Assembly: GCA_029339505.1 (NCBI GenBank)
Contig: JAQISU010001239.1
Location: 11,545,501-11,609,500 of the forward strand
Origin: Unio delphinus
Taxonomy: Eukaryota > Mollusca > Bivalvia > Unionida > Unionidae
Length of the DNA stretch: 64,000 nucleotides
Direction: 5' to 3'
Below are positions 41,601 to 54,217 of this stretch, piece by piece (within the stretch, counting starts at the first letter, position 1; every line of letters begins with the position of its first letter). A program made the position numbers and the translations under genes. The notes beneath the pieces are model-generated. The model was not told the DNA's origin. It saw only the letters and a program-made list of their open reading frames with translations, and searched no databases.

Positions 41601-42525
41601 AAGAATCCGAATAAACAGCCACTGTACATTCCTTCAAGTACAGTTCTCGAGCGGGCTGGAGCTGATATAGTTCACTAGTAAGTTATATGCTGTAATAAGA
41701 TGCATACGTACTCTGAAAAGGATTTTGTGATGCACGCTCGTTTCAAGAGTTATATAATGGCATGTCTCAAATATATTTGCAAATATATAAATACATTTGA
41801 TAGACATATTTTCCTCTTGGGAACATGATTCCAGGTCAAAATAGTAAAATAAAGCTCGAGACAAATTACGATTTTTTAACACCAAAATAAAGAGTGGATC
41901 AAAACCACAATACCGAACGTAAAATGTGCTAATTATATAGTTTTTCATTTAGATCATGGCTGCAATCAGAAAAGGTGTATATAATAAACACAATACCAGC
42001 TAAAATCGGTAGGGAAACTCTTCATTGCAAAAGGAATGGATAAATTTATATTGTATGCCTGACTAACCTTGAGAAAGATTATAATTATGTTGTTGTTTAA
42101 TTTCAAGTACTGAAAACATGAAAAGGCTCATATCGACAAATTTTAATAGATTAAAAAGCAACAAAAAATTGTTCATTGCAGTTGCACTAAGATACAAACA
42201 GATGTGCTTGAAAGTCTGGGCCTTGATAATGCTAGTTAGACGTGCGCGGTATTACCGGCATACCGTATCACGAATGTCAAAGTGATTGCCAAATGGGCCA
42301 GTGCAACGTTTTGAAAAATTTCCAATTTAGAAAAAAAGATAGTAATTTTGTAGTTATTTACTAGCGTATATGCATATATTAAATGCATGCATTCTTTTGT
42401 GAGACTACGAATCATGCAAAGATTTTAAGAAGAACGGTTGTTTTCTGTTTGGAAATAATCCAATTTCTGAAGTCTGACAAATATTTCCTCGTTTGTTGAG
42501 TAAGTGTGTTGCACGTTAACTAGCT

Positions 42526-42528
<3 letters not shown>

Positions 42529-42583
<55 letters not shown>
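42529..42583. repeat. (TC)n microsatellite
   Basis: About 27 TC units. Confidence 0.97.
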
Positions 42584-42587
<4 letters not shown>

Positions 42588-43441
42588 CTGGAGCTGCCAT
42601 TTCACTCAGAGTTTCCTTGTCTATTAGTTCAATAGTTTAGTTTTAAAACTGTATGCGTCAGTAGGCAATTCCTGTTTTTGTAAACAAGCTCTGATGTCAG
42701 CAAAGTACATATCACAGGAAGTCGGCAATATTATTAGCTTAATCATCCCACTTTAGGACTCAACGGTACTAATAAAGAACCCTTAAAAATCTATGCAAAC
42801 ATCATGATATTAAAAATTCAAGAACTTTAAATTTCTGCGTGCTCATGATCAAACCAATATTTCTCTAAATGCATCCAGGATGACAGCTTCTGTGTAGAGA
42901 AAAGGGTATGATATGAAGCATTTTTGGACTACATGTGTTTGAAACAAATATTTTCATATTAGCACCAAATAGTCAGGTGATAATTTCAGAAATGAGTGTT
43001 CCGTGGCACGTTTAGAACTAAGGCGATATAATGTGGTTAAAACAATATACTTGCGATACAAAGCTCTTCTATTAGCATAACACATTGACTCAGAAAGGGT
43101 ACTCCACACTCAGCATTCATACAACGAATGTCTGAGACTATAACACTACACGAAAAATTGCAATAAATTAAGTCTCTTTAATGAAATCCATCATCGAAAA
43201 GCTCAAAGTTACGTAAATAAAATATTATCAGCTTATAATCAGCATGCAAAATTACATTACGTGCGCGTTGTCGAAACTTGATATTCCACATCAAGGACAT
43301 TGTCATTAGGAAATAGCTATTTCTCACCAACAATTGAACTTTGGAATGCTGTTGATGATGAAACCCTTGAATATACATCCTACAAGCACTACATTAAGAG
43401 GCAGTGTCGTAGTAAGAAACATAAATTTCAAGCAATGATAA

Positions 43442-43444
<3 letters not shown>

Positions 43445-43530
<86 letters not shown>
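43445..43530. repeat. (TA)n microsatellite
   Basis: About 43 TA units next to a SINE tail. Confidence 0.97.
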
Positions 43531-43532
<2 letters not shown>

Positions 43533-43537
43533 CATGT

Positions 43538-43795
43538 TGGTTGTTGTTGTTGTTGTTGTAGGGTTCAACGCCATTTTTCAGCACACGATAGGCTATACAT
43601 GGTGGTCAGTATTATTGGTGGAGGAAGAACCCGGGAAAATCCCCCGAAAGAACCACCGACACACGAGAAGCTACTGGCAAGCTTTCTCACATAACTACAT
43701 CAGCCGAATCTTAGACTCGAACCCACGCAGACAGAGGTGAGCTGGCAGTGATCAGTAATGGAGATCGCTTTAGACCACTCGGGCACTCGGGGCCC
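43538..43795 (-). mobile_element. tRNA-derived SINE, family A, copy 2
   Basis: Read on the minus strand: tRNA-Leu/Ser-like head (GCCCGAGTGGTCTAAAGCG), B box (GGGTTCGAGTC), family A body and an AAC-type tail (GTT repeats at the left end). It sits between a TA microsatellite and a 24-bp satellite. Confidence 0.8.
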
Positions 43796-43796
43796 T

Positions 43797-44535
43797 CAGT
43801 CATGTTGGTAATGTTATATTCAGTCATAATGGTAATACTATATATAGTCATGTGGTAACACTATATATAGTCATGTTAGCAATGCTATATATAGTCATGT
43901 TGGTAATACTATGTATAGTCATGTTGGTAATACTATATATAGTAATGTTGGTAATACTATATATAGTAATGTTGGTAATAACATGTATAGTCATGTTGGT
44001 AATACTATATATGGTCATGTTTGTGATACTATATAGCCACGTTGGTAATACTATATATAGTCATGTTGGTTACACTTAATATAGTAATGTTGGTAATACT
44101 ATATATAATCATGTTGGTAATACTATATTTAGTAATGTTGGTAATACTATATATAGTAATGTTGGTAATACTATATAGCCATGTTGGTAAGACTATATAT
44201 AGTCATGTTGGTAATACTATATATAGTCATGTTGGTAATACCATGTATAGTCATGTTGGTAATACTATATAGCTACGTTGGTAATGCTATATATCGTCAT
44301 GTTGGTAACACTCAATATAGTAATGTTGGTAATACTATATATAGTCATGTTGGTAATACTATGTATAGTCATGTTGGTAATACTATATATAATCATGTTG
44401 GTAATACTATATTTAGTAATGTTGGTAATATTATATATAGTAATGTTGGTAATACTATATATAGTCGTGTTGGTTATACTATATATTGTTATGTTGGTAA
44501 TTCTTTATATAGTCATGTTGGTATCAATAACTGTT
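43797..44535. repeat. 24-bp satellite, about 30 copies
   Basis: The unit contains CATGTTGGTAATACTATATA plus AGT. It varies by single changes and a few units are shorter (ACTATATAGC). The 24-bp period is a multiple of three, giving long frames rich in Ile, Val, Met and Leu that are not genes. Confidence 0.95.
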
Positions 44536-46529
<1,994 letters not shown>

Positions 46530-46822
46530 AGCAGCAGAGAGGGTGAATCCTACAACGTTTTGAGACAAAATTTGATTGAAATCTTAAAACGAGCCTTCCT
46601 ACGATCTCATTTTAACCCAAAAAAATGTCTCAGGGGCAAACCCTACAACGTTTTCAGACAAAAAATTTATTGAAATCTTAACGAGCCTTCCCTACGAAAT
46701 CTCATTTTAACTAAAAAAAATGAAAACGGAGACTTTTACGATTTTTTAATTAATTTTGGTCGCAACTTGTTGTCATCCACCCTCTCTGCTGCTACAGGTT
46801 AACAAAAAATAATAAATGATTT
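46530..46822 (+). repeat. left terminal inverted repeat of the Polinton
   Basis: It matches the complement of 62274-62467 almost base for base, except that the left copy has about 96 bp extra: a diverged second copy of its own outer part (46541-46616 and 46633-46711). The outer 16 bp, AGCAGCAGAGAGGGTG, recurs inverted near the inner edge as CACCCTCTCTGCTGCT (46778-46793). The inner edge abuts the stop codon of the ATPase gene. Confidence 0.95.
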
Positions 46823-47493
46823 TAACTGAAGATTTGATCAAGTCCGATACGATATCGTGTCCGAGGATCATGCAAATTTATTTTTGCGAATCCGTGCGGA
46901 GTCGACTGAGCATGACTAAAGAAATCTCGAAATTGATTGAAGTCCATATCAGAACACCATGTCTGCCAAATATTTCTAAGAGTATGAGTATCAACTCCGT
47001 TGAATACAGAAAGAATATTGCAGTTATCTCTGATGACTTTTGGAACCTGAGTGTAGCGTTGAGTGACATATATCACGTCAGTGTTTTTGTGACGCCCACG
47101 GGAAAATATTCTAGCAGGATTCTTTTGTTTATCCAACATTATATCGTCGTATACGACTAAATTGTTAATATCTCCATCAATATCATCAATACTCGGTGCT
47201 TCATCGATATCGGTTATAAATTCAATGGCGTTCTCACCCTTAATTTCTGAAGCGTTTTCATTAAAATCCTTTAACACTTCATAACATCGTTGATCATCTA
47301 CGCTAGGGGCAATTAAATACAACTTATCCCACTTCATCCATCTCATTATTAAATTGAGTAACAATTGCGTTTTACCGGATCCAGATGGCCCGATTATAAT
47401 CATCCGGATAGAGTTTGGTAGCGCTGCATGATGCTTAACTGGTTCTCTTGTTTTAGTCGCTGAAAAATCAATTATATCCATATCTCTATACAT
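46822..47493 (-). CDS. FtsK/HerA-type genome-packaging ATPase (A32-like)
   Basis: The 223-residue protein has a P-loop (GPSGSGKT, residues 35-42) and a Walker B motif (LVVYDD, residues 112-117), followed by the SRGRH...VTQRY segment usual in this family. In Polintons and related viruses this ATPase drives the genome into the preformed capsid. The length is normal and the frame is intact. The start is ATG at 47493, with an in-frame Met at residue 5. It is divergent from the PLA2 gene with only 5 bp between the two ATGs, so promoters must lie inside the coding regions or be shared. Its stop codon touches the left terminal repeat. Confidence 0.93.
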   Translation of the reverse strand: MYRDMDIIDFSATKTREPVKHHAALPNSIRMIIIGPSGSGKTQLLLNLIMRWMKWDKLYLIAPSVDDQRCYEVLKDFNENASEIKGENAIEFITDIDEAPSIDDIDGDINNLVVYDDIMLDKQKNPARIFSRGRHKNTDVIYVTQRYTQVPKVIRDNCNILSVFNGVDTHTLRNIWQTWCSDMDFNQFRDFFSHAQSTPHGFAKINLHDPRTRYRIGLDQIFS

Positions 47494-47498
47494 AAATT

Positions 47499-48016
47499 AT
47501 GGATCTATATTGTGTGAAGTGTAAAACGCGTACTGGCACAGATGACGTGACAACGATTACAACCAGAAATAACCGATCAGCGCTTTCTGGTAAATGCGTG
47601 CAATGTGGTACAAAGAAATTTAGATTTGTGTCTATGAGATCTGATTTTAAAAAAAACGAGGAGGTGATATCGCAGCCAAATTGGCAAAGCTCCCTGGAAC
47701 CCCATGGGCAAAGTACCCCGGAGAAAAGCACCTTCCAGGATATAGCTACTGTGGACCGGGAACCAGACTTAATATCAGACTCAATAATCAAAATCAACCC
47801 AACCCCGGTGAAGAACAAATAAACGCCATTGATAAGGCCTGTCACCTTCATGATGTTGCTTATAAAAGCAGCAATCTGCAACACAGGCATCTCGCAGATG
47901 TGAAATTAATTCATGCGTTAAATGCTATTCCTGATAAATCCTTCAAAGAAAAATTGGCTTCATTTTTAATAAAATCGGCTATGAAAAGTAAATTGATGTT
48001 AGGTGCCGGTAATTAA
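47499..48016 (+). CDS. zinc-ribbon plus phospholipase A2-like protein (frame changes inside)
   Basis: The first part, in the frame of the ATG at 47499, begins with a zinc-ribbon-like domain (C5, C8, C33, C36). The second part, in the -1 frame, is open from 47651 to 48016 and has a phospholipase A2-like core: a YCGPGT calcium-loop motif, then D.AC..HD.AY with the catalytic His codon at 47849. Both parts belong to one Polinton-type protein by content and order. PLA2 domains in parvoviruses breach endosomal membranes, and a similar role is likely here. The frames meet at an A8 run (47649-47656) that forms the heptamer A AAA AAC. This could be programmed -1 frameshifting or a one-base deletion. 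If no shift occurs, translation ends at 47822 after 107 residues. It is followed within 5 bp by the integrase start. Confidence 0.82.
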
Positions 48017-48020
48017 TAAT

Positions 48021-48966
48021 ATGGAATCAATTTATTATTCCCCAAGAGGATACTGGAGGGGTAAATCAGCAGTCCATAAACTCGCTAGTGCTGCAAAAGT
48101 GAAAAAAAACCACTGCGGCTAATTGGTTATCCAAACAGGCACTATGGCAAATTTATCTACCACCGCCTAAACAAATTCAATTCTCGCATTTTGATGTGAC
48201 CGCTCCTAATGAAGTTCATCAGGCTGATATATTATTTCTGCCACATGATCGTGGTTACAAATACGCTTTAACCGTAGTTGATATTGCAAGTCGATACAAA
48301 GAAGCAGAACCGTTAAAAACAAAATCAGCCACTGAAGTCGCTTCTGCATTTGAAAGGATTTATCGACGAGGTCCTCTGCACTGGCCAAATCTATTGCAGG
48401 TTGATCCTGGCAAGGAATTTCAGGGTGCAGTGTTATCTACAATGAAACATCATAATGTCACCATACGACGAGGGCATACTGCGCTACATCGCGATCAGGC
48501 CATTGTAGAACGATTTAATCGGACGATTGCTGAGCGGTTATTTGGATATCAATACGCAAAAGAATTCATCCAAGAAAAAAGATCCCGTGAATGGGTTAAA
48601 AGATTACCATTTGTGATTACTGCACTGAATAACGAGATTACTAGAACAATCAACATGAAACCTATCAACGCGATTAAAAAGAAGTCAATACCCGTACAAC
48701 CACAAAAAGATTTCAAAGAACCAATTCTTCATAGTAATGTCACTGTTAGGTACTTATACGAACCAGGAGAGCTTGAAGGGGGTAGAAAAAGGGCTACTGA
48801 TCCTATTTGGAGTGTTACTGCACACAAGATATCTAGTATAACACGATCAACTGGTAGACCTCCAGTCTATAAACTGGATTCAACTGCCCCTCAACGAGGA
48901 TTTACTCGACAACAACTACAGGTAATTCCCGAGGATACTCAATTGCCACCGCATGGTCTTAACTAG
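48021..48966 (+). CDS. retroviral-type integrase (frame change near the N-terminus)
   Basis: It starts at ATG 48021. The first frame closes at 48122 after 33 codons. The next frame, open from 48103, runs to 48966 and carries the catalytic core. Asp, Asp and Glu of the DDE triad are in QADILF, QVDPGKEF and AIVERFNRT, with 34 residues between the second Asp and the Glu. An SH3-like C-terminal region follows. The frame change lies in an A8 run (48102-48109). The protein inserts the element and makes the 5-6 bp target duplication. The N-terminal zinc-binding part is short or absent. With the break as read, this copy would not make full-length integrase. Confidence 0.93.
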
Positions 48967-49108
48967 CGCCGTTGCGCCTATTGCACACAAGACAAGTCAA
49001 CATCACATTGTTTCTGACATGACCAAGATTGTTATTTTTTCTGTCTACGGTGAATTGGCGAGGATCCTTATCCGAATACTGCCAACGCATTATACAATTG
49101 CAACTCGC

Positions 49109-52100
49109 TCAGTGATTATTCTGTTGTTGTTTCAGCGTAATTATTAATTTAGCATCAATATCAAATTCTCGTTGTTTTTTTTTGTCCTGTTGTTTGTAAC
49201 CGGAGAGTTTTTTATTAATGATGCTAACATCAATATCACTTATTGTTGTGTCATTATCATCGAAAACAACTCTTCGAAGTTGATTTATTTTTCGTACTCT
49301 GGATACTGCGAGATAGACTAAATTCGACCATTCGATGTGATTATCCACCATCCAAACAATTGTATCCGATATAGTCAATCCCTGTGAAGAGTGTATTGTT
49401 GCTGCGTATCCTAGCGTCCACGGGGATTTATTAGCACGCAATGCATTTTCGACGACGCTGATATCAACCAGCACAATATCATTTAATACGAGAATTTGTT
49501 TTTCACTCTGTCCTGGAATATCAACTTCAATGTTCTGTTTTCGTGTATCCGATGGCCTATAACAAAGGGGTACTGGAAGCGTTGCAAATTTTTCTTTATG
49601 CAATTCAAATAACTTCATCTGAAGTGTATCCCTGACTATTTTTCTACTTGCAATTATCAAATCATTTGGTCTCCATGTTTCCCAGAAATCATTCATTGGA
49701 GTTTCTGAAATCACTTCACGCGCTATTTCGCATTGGATTCTATCCGGTTGTAATCTAATTAGTTTCTTAAATTCTCGTAATCGTTCATCAATTGATCTAT
49801 AATCAGTGGTAATTTCTTCATAATAGTCTACAAAACCCCTTAGCCATTCATGTGGAGATGCACCGACAAATGGTGGTGGTTGGCCGTGATCACCGCACAT
49901 AACGACTTTTGTGTTTTTGTTTAACAACCACTCAAGAAATGTTTGTAATACATCTAATGACACTGTGCATATTTCATCCCAAATTATGATTTCAGGAATG
50001 AATTTATCACCCATACGCTCAGGAGTCCATTTGTCACCCTTCCATCGAAAGAAACTGTGGTAAGTGCAAGCATTTACCCCTCGCTGTATCATCTCTCTGG
50101 CGAGTCTGTGAGTCGGTGTTAGCACAATCATGGTTGACCGACGAAATAATTCAATTGCACGAGTTGTCTTTCCTGACCCACCACAACCGTTTAAATAAAC
50201 TGTCTTGTATCTACATACTGGATCAGATACCGGTGGTGCATTACAAAGTTCTGATTGAATTTCAATACGGTTACAACAAAGATATTTATCATCCATGGCA
50301 ACGTCTGCGGATTCACAATACTCATGTAGCATCTCCTTTTTAAATCGCCAACGCCCCCAATTTTCTTCGGGATCTGTGAATGCCGCTACAGCTGATTTGT
50401 ACTTATTGTGTATATACATCGAATCAGTGGCCACTCTAACCGCGGTATTAGGAAATCTATTTATCATCGAAAATAGATTAATAGAAGCATAGGCTAGCAT
50501 TGAACTTCTCAAATGTGTGTACTGGGAATTATATCCATCACAGTAGGTAACAACCGTACCTAATTTCTCACCATTGGATAGAAAAGCATCCTTACGGGAT
50601 ACAAGTTTTCCCTGTTTCATTAAATCCGCTACAATAAAATCGTATTCAGCGACGTCTATGATCAACCGCGAAGAATATTTTGCATTGTCGTATCGTCCAC
50701 CCTGGGTAAATTTACCGATTATTCTTCGTCCGAGATCCTTTGCTTGTTCTTTTTTACTTTCAAATAACTTCTTAGACCAATTGATGATTTCTTCTTCACT
50801 GAAATCTGGACACTGTTTTCGTGGTTCGCTGATTATTCTATCTAGATCGGGTTGTGGTAGCCAAACTTCTTTCTGAGCTCGATAGCATATAATAGCCTCG
50901 GAAACAATCAACGATATTAGCATACCACAATCAATCATATATCTCAATAGCACTATTGGCATCCAGGCCTTTTCAGATAGGTGTCTACCGAGCCAAACAT
51001 AACTACACGGATGTAACCCTGTAGCGAGTTCAAATAATATCACACGAGCGAATCCGGTTAAATCAAAATCAGGCAATGGTCCATTAATCGCAACACGAGT
51101 CATTTCATGTGTGGGGTGTCCAAATCGTTTGAAGTACTCAGCACATTCCCCATATCCGAGAAAACTTCCGGGATAACACGCGGATATATCAATTGAAATC
51201 ATACCATCACGTGAGTATTTCGTATTCCACAGTCCTCCATGACCAAATTCGACGCAACTCAATTTAACATCCTCGAGAAAATCACTTCGTGTTGGACGCC
51301 ATGAGTTTTTTTCTCTTGCGAAGTGAGCTACCACTGATGGAATAGTAAAACTATCCGTGAGTAGTTTTTCATGGGAATTCTCCGGTGAAAAATCACTAGC
51401 GATTTTTCTCATTCTATTATCTAATTCTTCAATGCGATAGAATTCACCATTTGGTTTTACAAATTGATCGAATCCTATTTCGGGATCTTCATCACTTCTA
51501 AGTAACCACACTGACACAGGATCATCTTTACACAACGCATGAATAGCATCGAATAATCTCTCTTCATAGAAAACATCCCCGACGAACTCCTTAGGGATAT
51601 ATTTCACGGTTCGTTCTCGTGGAAATATTGTTACCGCAGGTGTCCACGCGTGTTTGTTATGATCAATAATCTGTATTGGCGCTCCATTTTTGTTATATTT
51701 CGGTTCGTATAAAACCTCTCCGGTTATCGTCATAACGGTTATTGGGAATCGTAATGATGTTTCTAATTTAGCTATATCAGAAATCTTTGCACCATGCTGT
51801 TTCACTGTCAGTTCCCACTCGGTTATTTTCCTACGTCGCAGATCAGTTAGTTTATTTCCTCGGGATGCATTTGTTAAGTGTTCTAGTACCCGTGTTGCTA
51901 CACAATTAAGCCCTGACGAATATTTCATAGGAGCTAGTTTTGCGATATCGGGTTTATCATTTAACGGATATATCCCATAAACCATTGCTGTTACGGGATA
52001 AGATCTTTCGTAGTATGGCTTATCGATTCCGGTTAGAATTCCTGGTTTGGAATCTCTACTCACAATGACAGCTTTTTTGTTCTTGAGGATTGGTTCAAAT

Positions 52101-52904
52101 TTATCCCTAATAATCCATTTGCCATCGACTTCGATAATGAATTTGATTCGGAAAAAAATGCCGTTTTTCCCCAACACGTGAAATTATCACTCCTGCTTTT
52201 TCATCATTCATGGTAGCATCAACAACACCACCAATTCGAAATGTTGACCAACAATAAGATGCTCCATCACGCTTGAATTCATTAAAACAGTCTCTGATTT
52301 TACTAATCATGGCTTTATCAAGAATTGTATTCTTTGGTGTATTAGAAACTATATCGAGATTGAATTGAGCATCTTTCCAGGGTAATCTCTTGGACGTTTT
52401 TTTTGGTTTATCGAGATTAAATTTAGGATTAATTTTTAATAATCTCTTAAACTCTTTCATGTTTCCGTCTATTAAACGTTTTTTGGGTTTATCGAGATTA
52501 AATTTAGGATTAATTTTGTTACGTTTTTTGGGTTTATCGAGATTAAATTTAGGATTAATCTTCAATAATCTCTTAAACTCTTTCATGTTTCCGTCTCTTG
52601 GACGTTTGTTACGTTTTTTGGGTTTATCGAGATTAAATTTAGGACTAATTTTCAATAATCTCTTAAACTCTTTCATATTTCCGTCTCTTGGACGTTTGTT
52701 ACGTTTTATTGGTTTATCGAGATTAAATTTAGGATTAATTTTCAATAATCTCTTAAACTCTTTCATATTTCCGTCTCTTGGACGTTTGTTACGTTTTTTG
52801 GGTCTATCGATATTAAATTTAGGATTAATTTTCAATAATCTCTTAAACTCCTTATCAGCATTGAATTCAGCATTTTTCGAAGGCGTTCTCCTTAATTCCC
52901 TCAT
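49109..52904 (-). CDS. protein-primed-type B-family DNA polymerase fused to SF1 helicase (frame change near N-terminal third)
   Basis: The gene reads leftward from ATG 52904. The first frame (to 52107) has a leader with Lys-rich 30-residue repeats. The second frame runs from about 52177 to 49109, with no ATG start of its own. The frames overlap and probably switch at a T7 run (plus-strand 52152-52158). In the second part, palm motif A (DISACYPGS, residues 330-338) and motif C (ATDSMY, 583-588) mark the polymerase. I see no clear DxE exonuclease motif. Residues 664-671 (GCGGSGKT) and 730-735 (IIIWDE), then CGDHGQPPPF and a GYAATIHSSQG segment, mark a superfamily 1 (Pif1/RecD-like) helicase. 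It copies the element's DNA. Joining polymerase and helicase in one chain is unusual among animal Polintons I know. Confidence 0.9.
52380..52850 (-). repeat. 90-bp coding repeats in the polymerase leader
   Basis: Five full copies and one partial copy of a 30-codon unit (KEFKRLLKINPKFNLDKPKK followed by RNKRPRDGNM) lie in the polymerase leader. They are nearly identical in DNA, so the array is young or kept uniform. The peptide is strongly basic, which suggests nucleic acid binding. One unit carries an internal repeat of INPKFNLDKPKKR. Confidence 0.95.
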
Positions 52905-52928
52905 GCTATAATTAAAACAAGCATTTAA
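52905..52928. promoter_or_regulatory. 24-bp divergent start region
   Basis: Only 24 AT-rich bases separate the ATG of the polymerase gene (minus) from the ATG of the Cys-rich gene (plus). Any shared control must be compact or lie within the coding regions. There is no experimental evidence. Confidence 0.4.
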
Positions 52929-53307
52929 ATGAAAGATTTATATATAATGAATCACTGCAAGTGGCTTATGATTGGATCAGTAACCCCGTGTAACAAATCA
53001 TGCAGAAATGAGTTTTGTGGGTATCATATGCAAAGCTTTCGACGTGGAAGCCTTGGCCCGTTACCCTGCATACGATGTGGGGTTGGGGTCAGGGGAAAAT
53101 CTCAGTTGTGTTTGAATTGCGGTGGTAAGCGATACAGGGAGTTGAAGCGTTATTATGATAAAAGAATAAAAAAAATGGACAATCACAAATTATGACCCTG
53201 AAAAAGTCCCTGACACTGACAACGTCCCTGACAAAATCATAAGAACTCCTCAAGACTACATCGAAAGATTCATCATTAAACCAAACAATGAATTAGACAA
53301 ACAATAG
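52929..53307 (+). CDS. small Cys-rich zinc-finger-like protein (probable frame change)
   Basis: The frame from ATG 52929 gives 88 residues with C10, C21, C25, C30, H33, C47, C50, C61 and C64, then a basic helical tail. The pattern suggests one or two zinc knuckles or ribbons. I do not recognise the family. An A8 run lies at 53168-53175. Beyond it the +1 frame is open to 53307 and has protein-like, acidic and mixed composition, while the annotated frame stops at once (53195). A frame change in the A run is therefore likely. Its place next to the polymerase suggests an early or regulatory role, which is inference only. An alternative start is Met 7. Confidence 0.65.
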
Positions 53308-53321
53308 TATTATGTATACGA

Positions 53322-53816
53322 ATGAACCAAGAATTCAGACACCATCCCTTGATTACAAATTATGAAGCATCCAGTGATGGTGTTGTAAGGCACTGTAGAC
53401 TGAAGAAACCAGTTGGTGCTGACAATGGTATGGGGTATTTGGTGTTCACTGTTAAGGGAAAGAAAACTTATCGCAATCATCGTTTCGTGTATGAATGCTT
53501 TTATGGATTGATCGAGCATGATTTTGTTATTGATCATATCGATTCTAATCCAAAGAACAATTCTTTATCAAATCTGCAGGCTATCACACAAAGTGAGAAT
53601 ACCAAACGAGGAGAGACTGGAAAATGCTCAAAAAAAGCGAGACCAGTAAAATCTTTGAATACAATAACTAACGAAGAAAAAATATTTCAATCAATATATG
53701 AAGCCGGCAAGTATTTCGATATTTGTAGAGCCTCAGTACGATTCGTTGCAGAGGGGATTTATCGATCGGCTATTTCAAAAAGGACGGGACAAAAAGTTCA
53801 ATTTAGTTATGTCTAA
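53322..53816 (+). CDS. HNH endonuclease with NUMOD-like domains
   Basis: The 164-residue protein has a NUMOD4-like N-terminal part (residues 5-45), an HNH core (RNHRFVYECF, then DHIDSNPKNN and LSNLQ, residues 51-87; key H53, H72, N80) and a NUMOD1-like DNA-binding tail (about 105-160). Such proteins are homing-type nucleases that nick or cut DNA. They are best known from phages and giant viruses and are not part of the Polinton core set. The frame is intact. The stop codon overlaps the next ATG by one base, suggesting joint expression. It may be a selfish passenger or may help genome processing. Confidence 0.85.
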   Translation: MNQEFRHHPLITNYEASSDGVVRHCRLKKPVGADNGMGYLVFTVKGKKTYRNHRFVYECFYGLIEHDFVIDHIDSNPKNNSLSNLQAITQSENTKRGETGKCSKKARPVKSLNTITNEEKIFQSIYEAGKYFDICRASVRFVAEGIYRSAISKRTGQKVQFSYV

Positions 53817-54217
53817 TGCGTCATATTTTTCATTTAGAAATATATCATTATTATAGAATAATGAATTCTGAAAACATGAATAGCATTTTATCCGAGATTT
53901 CAAAATTGAAAAGTTGGGATATTGAACTATCAGATGGGTTAAATCCTGATCAAATCATGTCTGATTTTCAGGATATTGAATACGGAGTTGACAACAATAA
54001 ATATATGCTACCAAAGAAGTATGCGCTCATCAAGAGAATTCAGAATTCTATTCGGGACTCTCTCGCATTTTCCAGTGACGTAAGTGTGTTCGCTCCGTTG
54101 TATACCATCGTAGAACGAATACGAAAGGAATTGGGGTACGAATACGAATTGAAAAAGGAGGTTAATTCTAAAGTTAGAAACCTACGGGCGTTAATTCAAG
54201 AAAATGAACAATTTTGA
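53816..54217 (+). CDS. unrecognised 133-residue protein
   Basis: I do not recognise this protein. It is helix-rich and mixed-charge, without Cys motifs, signal peptide or membrane segments. ATG 53816 overlaps the HNH stop by one base. An internal ATG at 53861 (MNSENMNSI) is an equally good start and would give 118 residues. Codon use and intact frame match its neighbours, so I think it is a real gene. It is the last gene before the non-coding control region. Confidence 0.6.
   Translation: MRHIFHLEIYHYYRIMNSENMNSILSEISKLKSWDIELSDGLNPDQIMSDFQDIEYGVDNNKYMLPKKYALIKRIQNSIRDSLAFSSDVSVFAPLYTIVERIRKELGYEYELKKEVNSKVRNLRALIQENEQF

Noticed and set aside
43797..44535. CRISPR-like array
   Set aside because: The units are directly adjacent with no unique spacers, no cas genes are near, and the DNA is eukaryotic. 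The same holds for 32675-32990.
48953..49147. 64-codon frame at the integrase/polymerase junction
   Set aside because: It overlaps the ends of both convergent genes, has no domain and seems a chance frame.
52390..52911. 173-codon plus-strand frame
   Set aside because: It is the antisense of the 90-bp repeats of the polymerase leader, whose period keeps several frames open.
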